Origin: Candidatus Njordarchaeota archaeon
GTDB taxonomy: Archaea; Thermoproteota; JANJXX01; Panguiarchaeales; Panguiarchaeaceae
Length of the DNA: 6,033 nt
Reading direction: 5' to 3'
Assembly (NCBI GenBank): GCA_029855985.1
Contig: JAGSHR010000245.1
Span: 1 to 6,033 of the forward strand
The notes beneath the pieces were generated by a model. The model was not told the DNA's origin. It saw nothing but the letters and a program-made list of their open reading frames with translations, and did not search any database. A program made the translations under genes and the position numbers. The number at the start of each line of letters is the position of its first letter. Within the stretch, counting starts at the first letter, position 1. This document shows, in pieces, positions 5,174 through 6,033 of the stretch.

Positions 5174-6033
5174 TTAAGGACCCCTTATGAGTACGATTAC
5201 ACCATCTTTGTTGTAGATTTCTTTGTAGCCTAATTGGTATAGTTTTTTAAATACATCATTAAATGTTATATTTGCTCCGGGGTATTTTGAGTAGTATTCT
5301 GGGTTTGTTGTGTCTGCGATTGCGTAGTCTATTTTTGTTAGGTTTTCTATTGGTATCCATGCGTATATGTTTGTTCTGTGGGCTAGGTGTGGGAATATGT
5401 TGTTTTGTGCGAGTACTGTTGCGTTTTCTGGTATCATTTTGAGTGCTTCTTGTAGTGCTTTTGTGTGCTCGTTTGGTATTGGGATTGGGTCTTGGTAGCT
5501 TGGTCCGATGAACACTTTGTTTTGGTATTGTGTCGCTATGCCGACCATGTAAACTAACAGGGTTACTATTAGTAGTGCCTTGTAGAGTCTCACGGTGTTC
5601 ATTTTTCTGTAAAGCATGTTGGCTTTCTCTACGAGTTGTTTTAATTGGTTTGGTATTTTCCACGGTGTCCACGTTTTTTCTGTTTGTGTGTTTTTGTATC
5701 CGTGTATTGCGGTGTATATTATTAGTGCTTCGTAGATTGCTCCGTATTGGTATCCTAGCTGGTAGTATGGGGGGTATGTTGATAGGAGGAATAGCCATAT
5801 TATTGGTGCTGGTAGCAGTATTTTTTCCTTGGAGTATAGGGGTAGGAACCCGAGGGGTATTAAGATTAGTATTATCCAGAGTATTTTTGTTGTTGCGTCG
5901 AATGCGAGGGATGCGAGCACCTTGTTTGGGTAAAGCATTCCCGTGATTATCTCTGTTAGGCTGTTTCCCAAGTACTGCCAGTTGCTGTTTTCGCTCATTG
6001 GTTTTTTCCCGAAATAGTTTATAGTTATTGTTG
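5174..6033 (-). CDS. DUF2079-type polytopic membrane protein, C-terminal part (truncated by window edge)
   Basis: The frame ending at 5174 stays open to the last base of the window (reading THR-ILE-THR-ILE-ASN-TYR-PHE-GLY-LYS-LYS-PRO before the ATG at 5998), so this is probably the C-terminal part of a longer gene and 5998 an internal methionine; DUF2079 proteins usually have several hundred residues more. Numbering from that ATG, hydrophobic segments lie at about 37-55, 59-74, 84-98 and 138-155. Family-like traits are the YLGNS segment (9-13), ILIPLGFLPLYS (45-56), the QLGYQYGAIYEAL segment (80-92) and a non-membrane tail with ALKMIPENATVLAQNNIFPHL (185-205) and RTNIYAWIP (208-216), which in this family follows the last membrane span outside the cell. 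DUF2079 is thought to be related to GT-C glycosyltransferases, hinting at cell-surface glycan work; the catalytic N-terminal half is not in view. It converges on the toxin gene with 20 bases between stop codons. The coding strand is A+C-rich. Confidence 0.75.
   Translation of the reverse strand, partial: TITINYFGKKPMSENSNWQYLGNSLTEIITGMLYPNKVLASLAFDATTKILWIILILIPLGFLPLYSKEKILLPAPIIWLFLLSTYPPYYQLGYQYGAIYEALIIYTAIHGYKNTQTEKTWTPWKIPNQLKQLVEKANMLYRKMNTVRLYKALLIVTLLVYMVGIATQYQNKVFIGPSYQDPIPIPNEHTKALQEALKMIPENATVLAQNNIFPHLAHRTNIYAWIPIENLTKIDYAIADTTNPEYYSKYPGANITFNDVFKKLYQLGYKEIYNKDGVIVLIRGP

Noticed and set aside
5259..5798. 179-codon minus-strand frame inside the membrane-protein gene
   Set aside because: It is a second frame on the coding strand of that gene. 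Its Asn/Thr/Arg/Pro-rich sequence is an artefact of A+C-rich DNA and has no domain pattern.
5530..5946. 138-codon plus-strand frame opposite the membrane-protein gene
   Set aside because: It is antisense to a recognisable DUF2079-type gene. Its Leu/Val/Cys/Arg-rich sequence follows from the G+T-rich strand.
1..6033. tRNA genes, CRISPR arrays and insertion sequences
   Set aside because: I found no cloverleaf with a GGTTCRANTCC arm, no regularly spaced repeats and no transposase-like frame or flanking target duplications. The GGGTTCTATCC near 3826 lacks a matching T-arm.

Overview
The window reads as archaeal chromosomal DNA, most likely from a thermophilic member of the Thermoproteota or a close relative. 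Three archaeal/eukaryotic-type ribosomal proteins with no bacterial counterpart (eL40, eS8 and L35Ae/eL33) lie in one tight cluster. Several start codons are preceded by GGAGG/GAGGTG-type ribosome binding sites, the intergenic spaces carry A/T-rich TATA-like elements, and the DNA is A+T-rich. The phylum is an inference from family content; no rRNA or other taxonomic marker is present.

Layout. 1-298 is A/T-rich non-coding DNA that opens with a perfect 13-bp tandem repeat. 299-1240 (minus) is an intact NAD-dependent sugar-nucleotide epimerase/dehydratase. It diverges from the ribosomal cluster across a short region with a promoter for each direction and a 10-bp palindrome between them. 1376-2257 (plus) is the eL40-eS8-L35Ae operon, with gaps of only 11-13 bases, ending in T-rich termination-like DNA. 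After a 323-base spacer, 2581-3765 (plus) encodes a 394-residue cysteine-free protein that I cannot name; its N-terminus and one C-terminal-half motif resemble the TIM-barrel tRNA-guanine transglycosylase (TGT) superfamily, without the zinc site. 3766-4010 is non-coding but full of inverted repeats, some in crossing order, as in an RNA able to switch folds or form a pseudoknot.

4011-5153 (plus) is a toxin-antitoxin module. The first gene joins a YwgA/Panacea-like winged-helix N-terminus to a UPF0175-type antitoxin C-terminus. It overlaps by 23 bases a DUF3368-type PIN ribonuclease gene that is split by a single -1 frame change. Convergent to this, 5174-6033 (minus) is the C-terminal part of a DUF2079-type polytopic membrane protein whose reading frame stays open through the right edge of the window.

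How the parts relate. The ribosomal operon is core housekeeping DNA. The epimerase and the DUF2079 protein could both serve cell-surface glycosylation, though nothing here links them beyond proximity. The toxin-antitoxin module and the unknown TGT-like gene are the accessory part and the most interesting. Stretches of the plus strand (about 1320-1560, 2540-3060 and 5270-5930) are strongly G+T-rich whichever strand is coding, so the bias is not simply codon choice.
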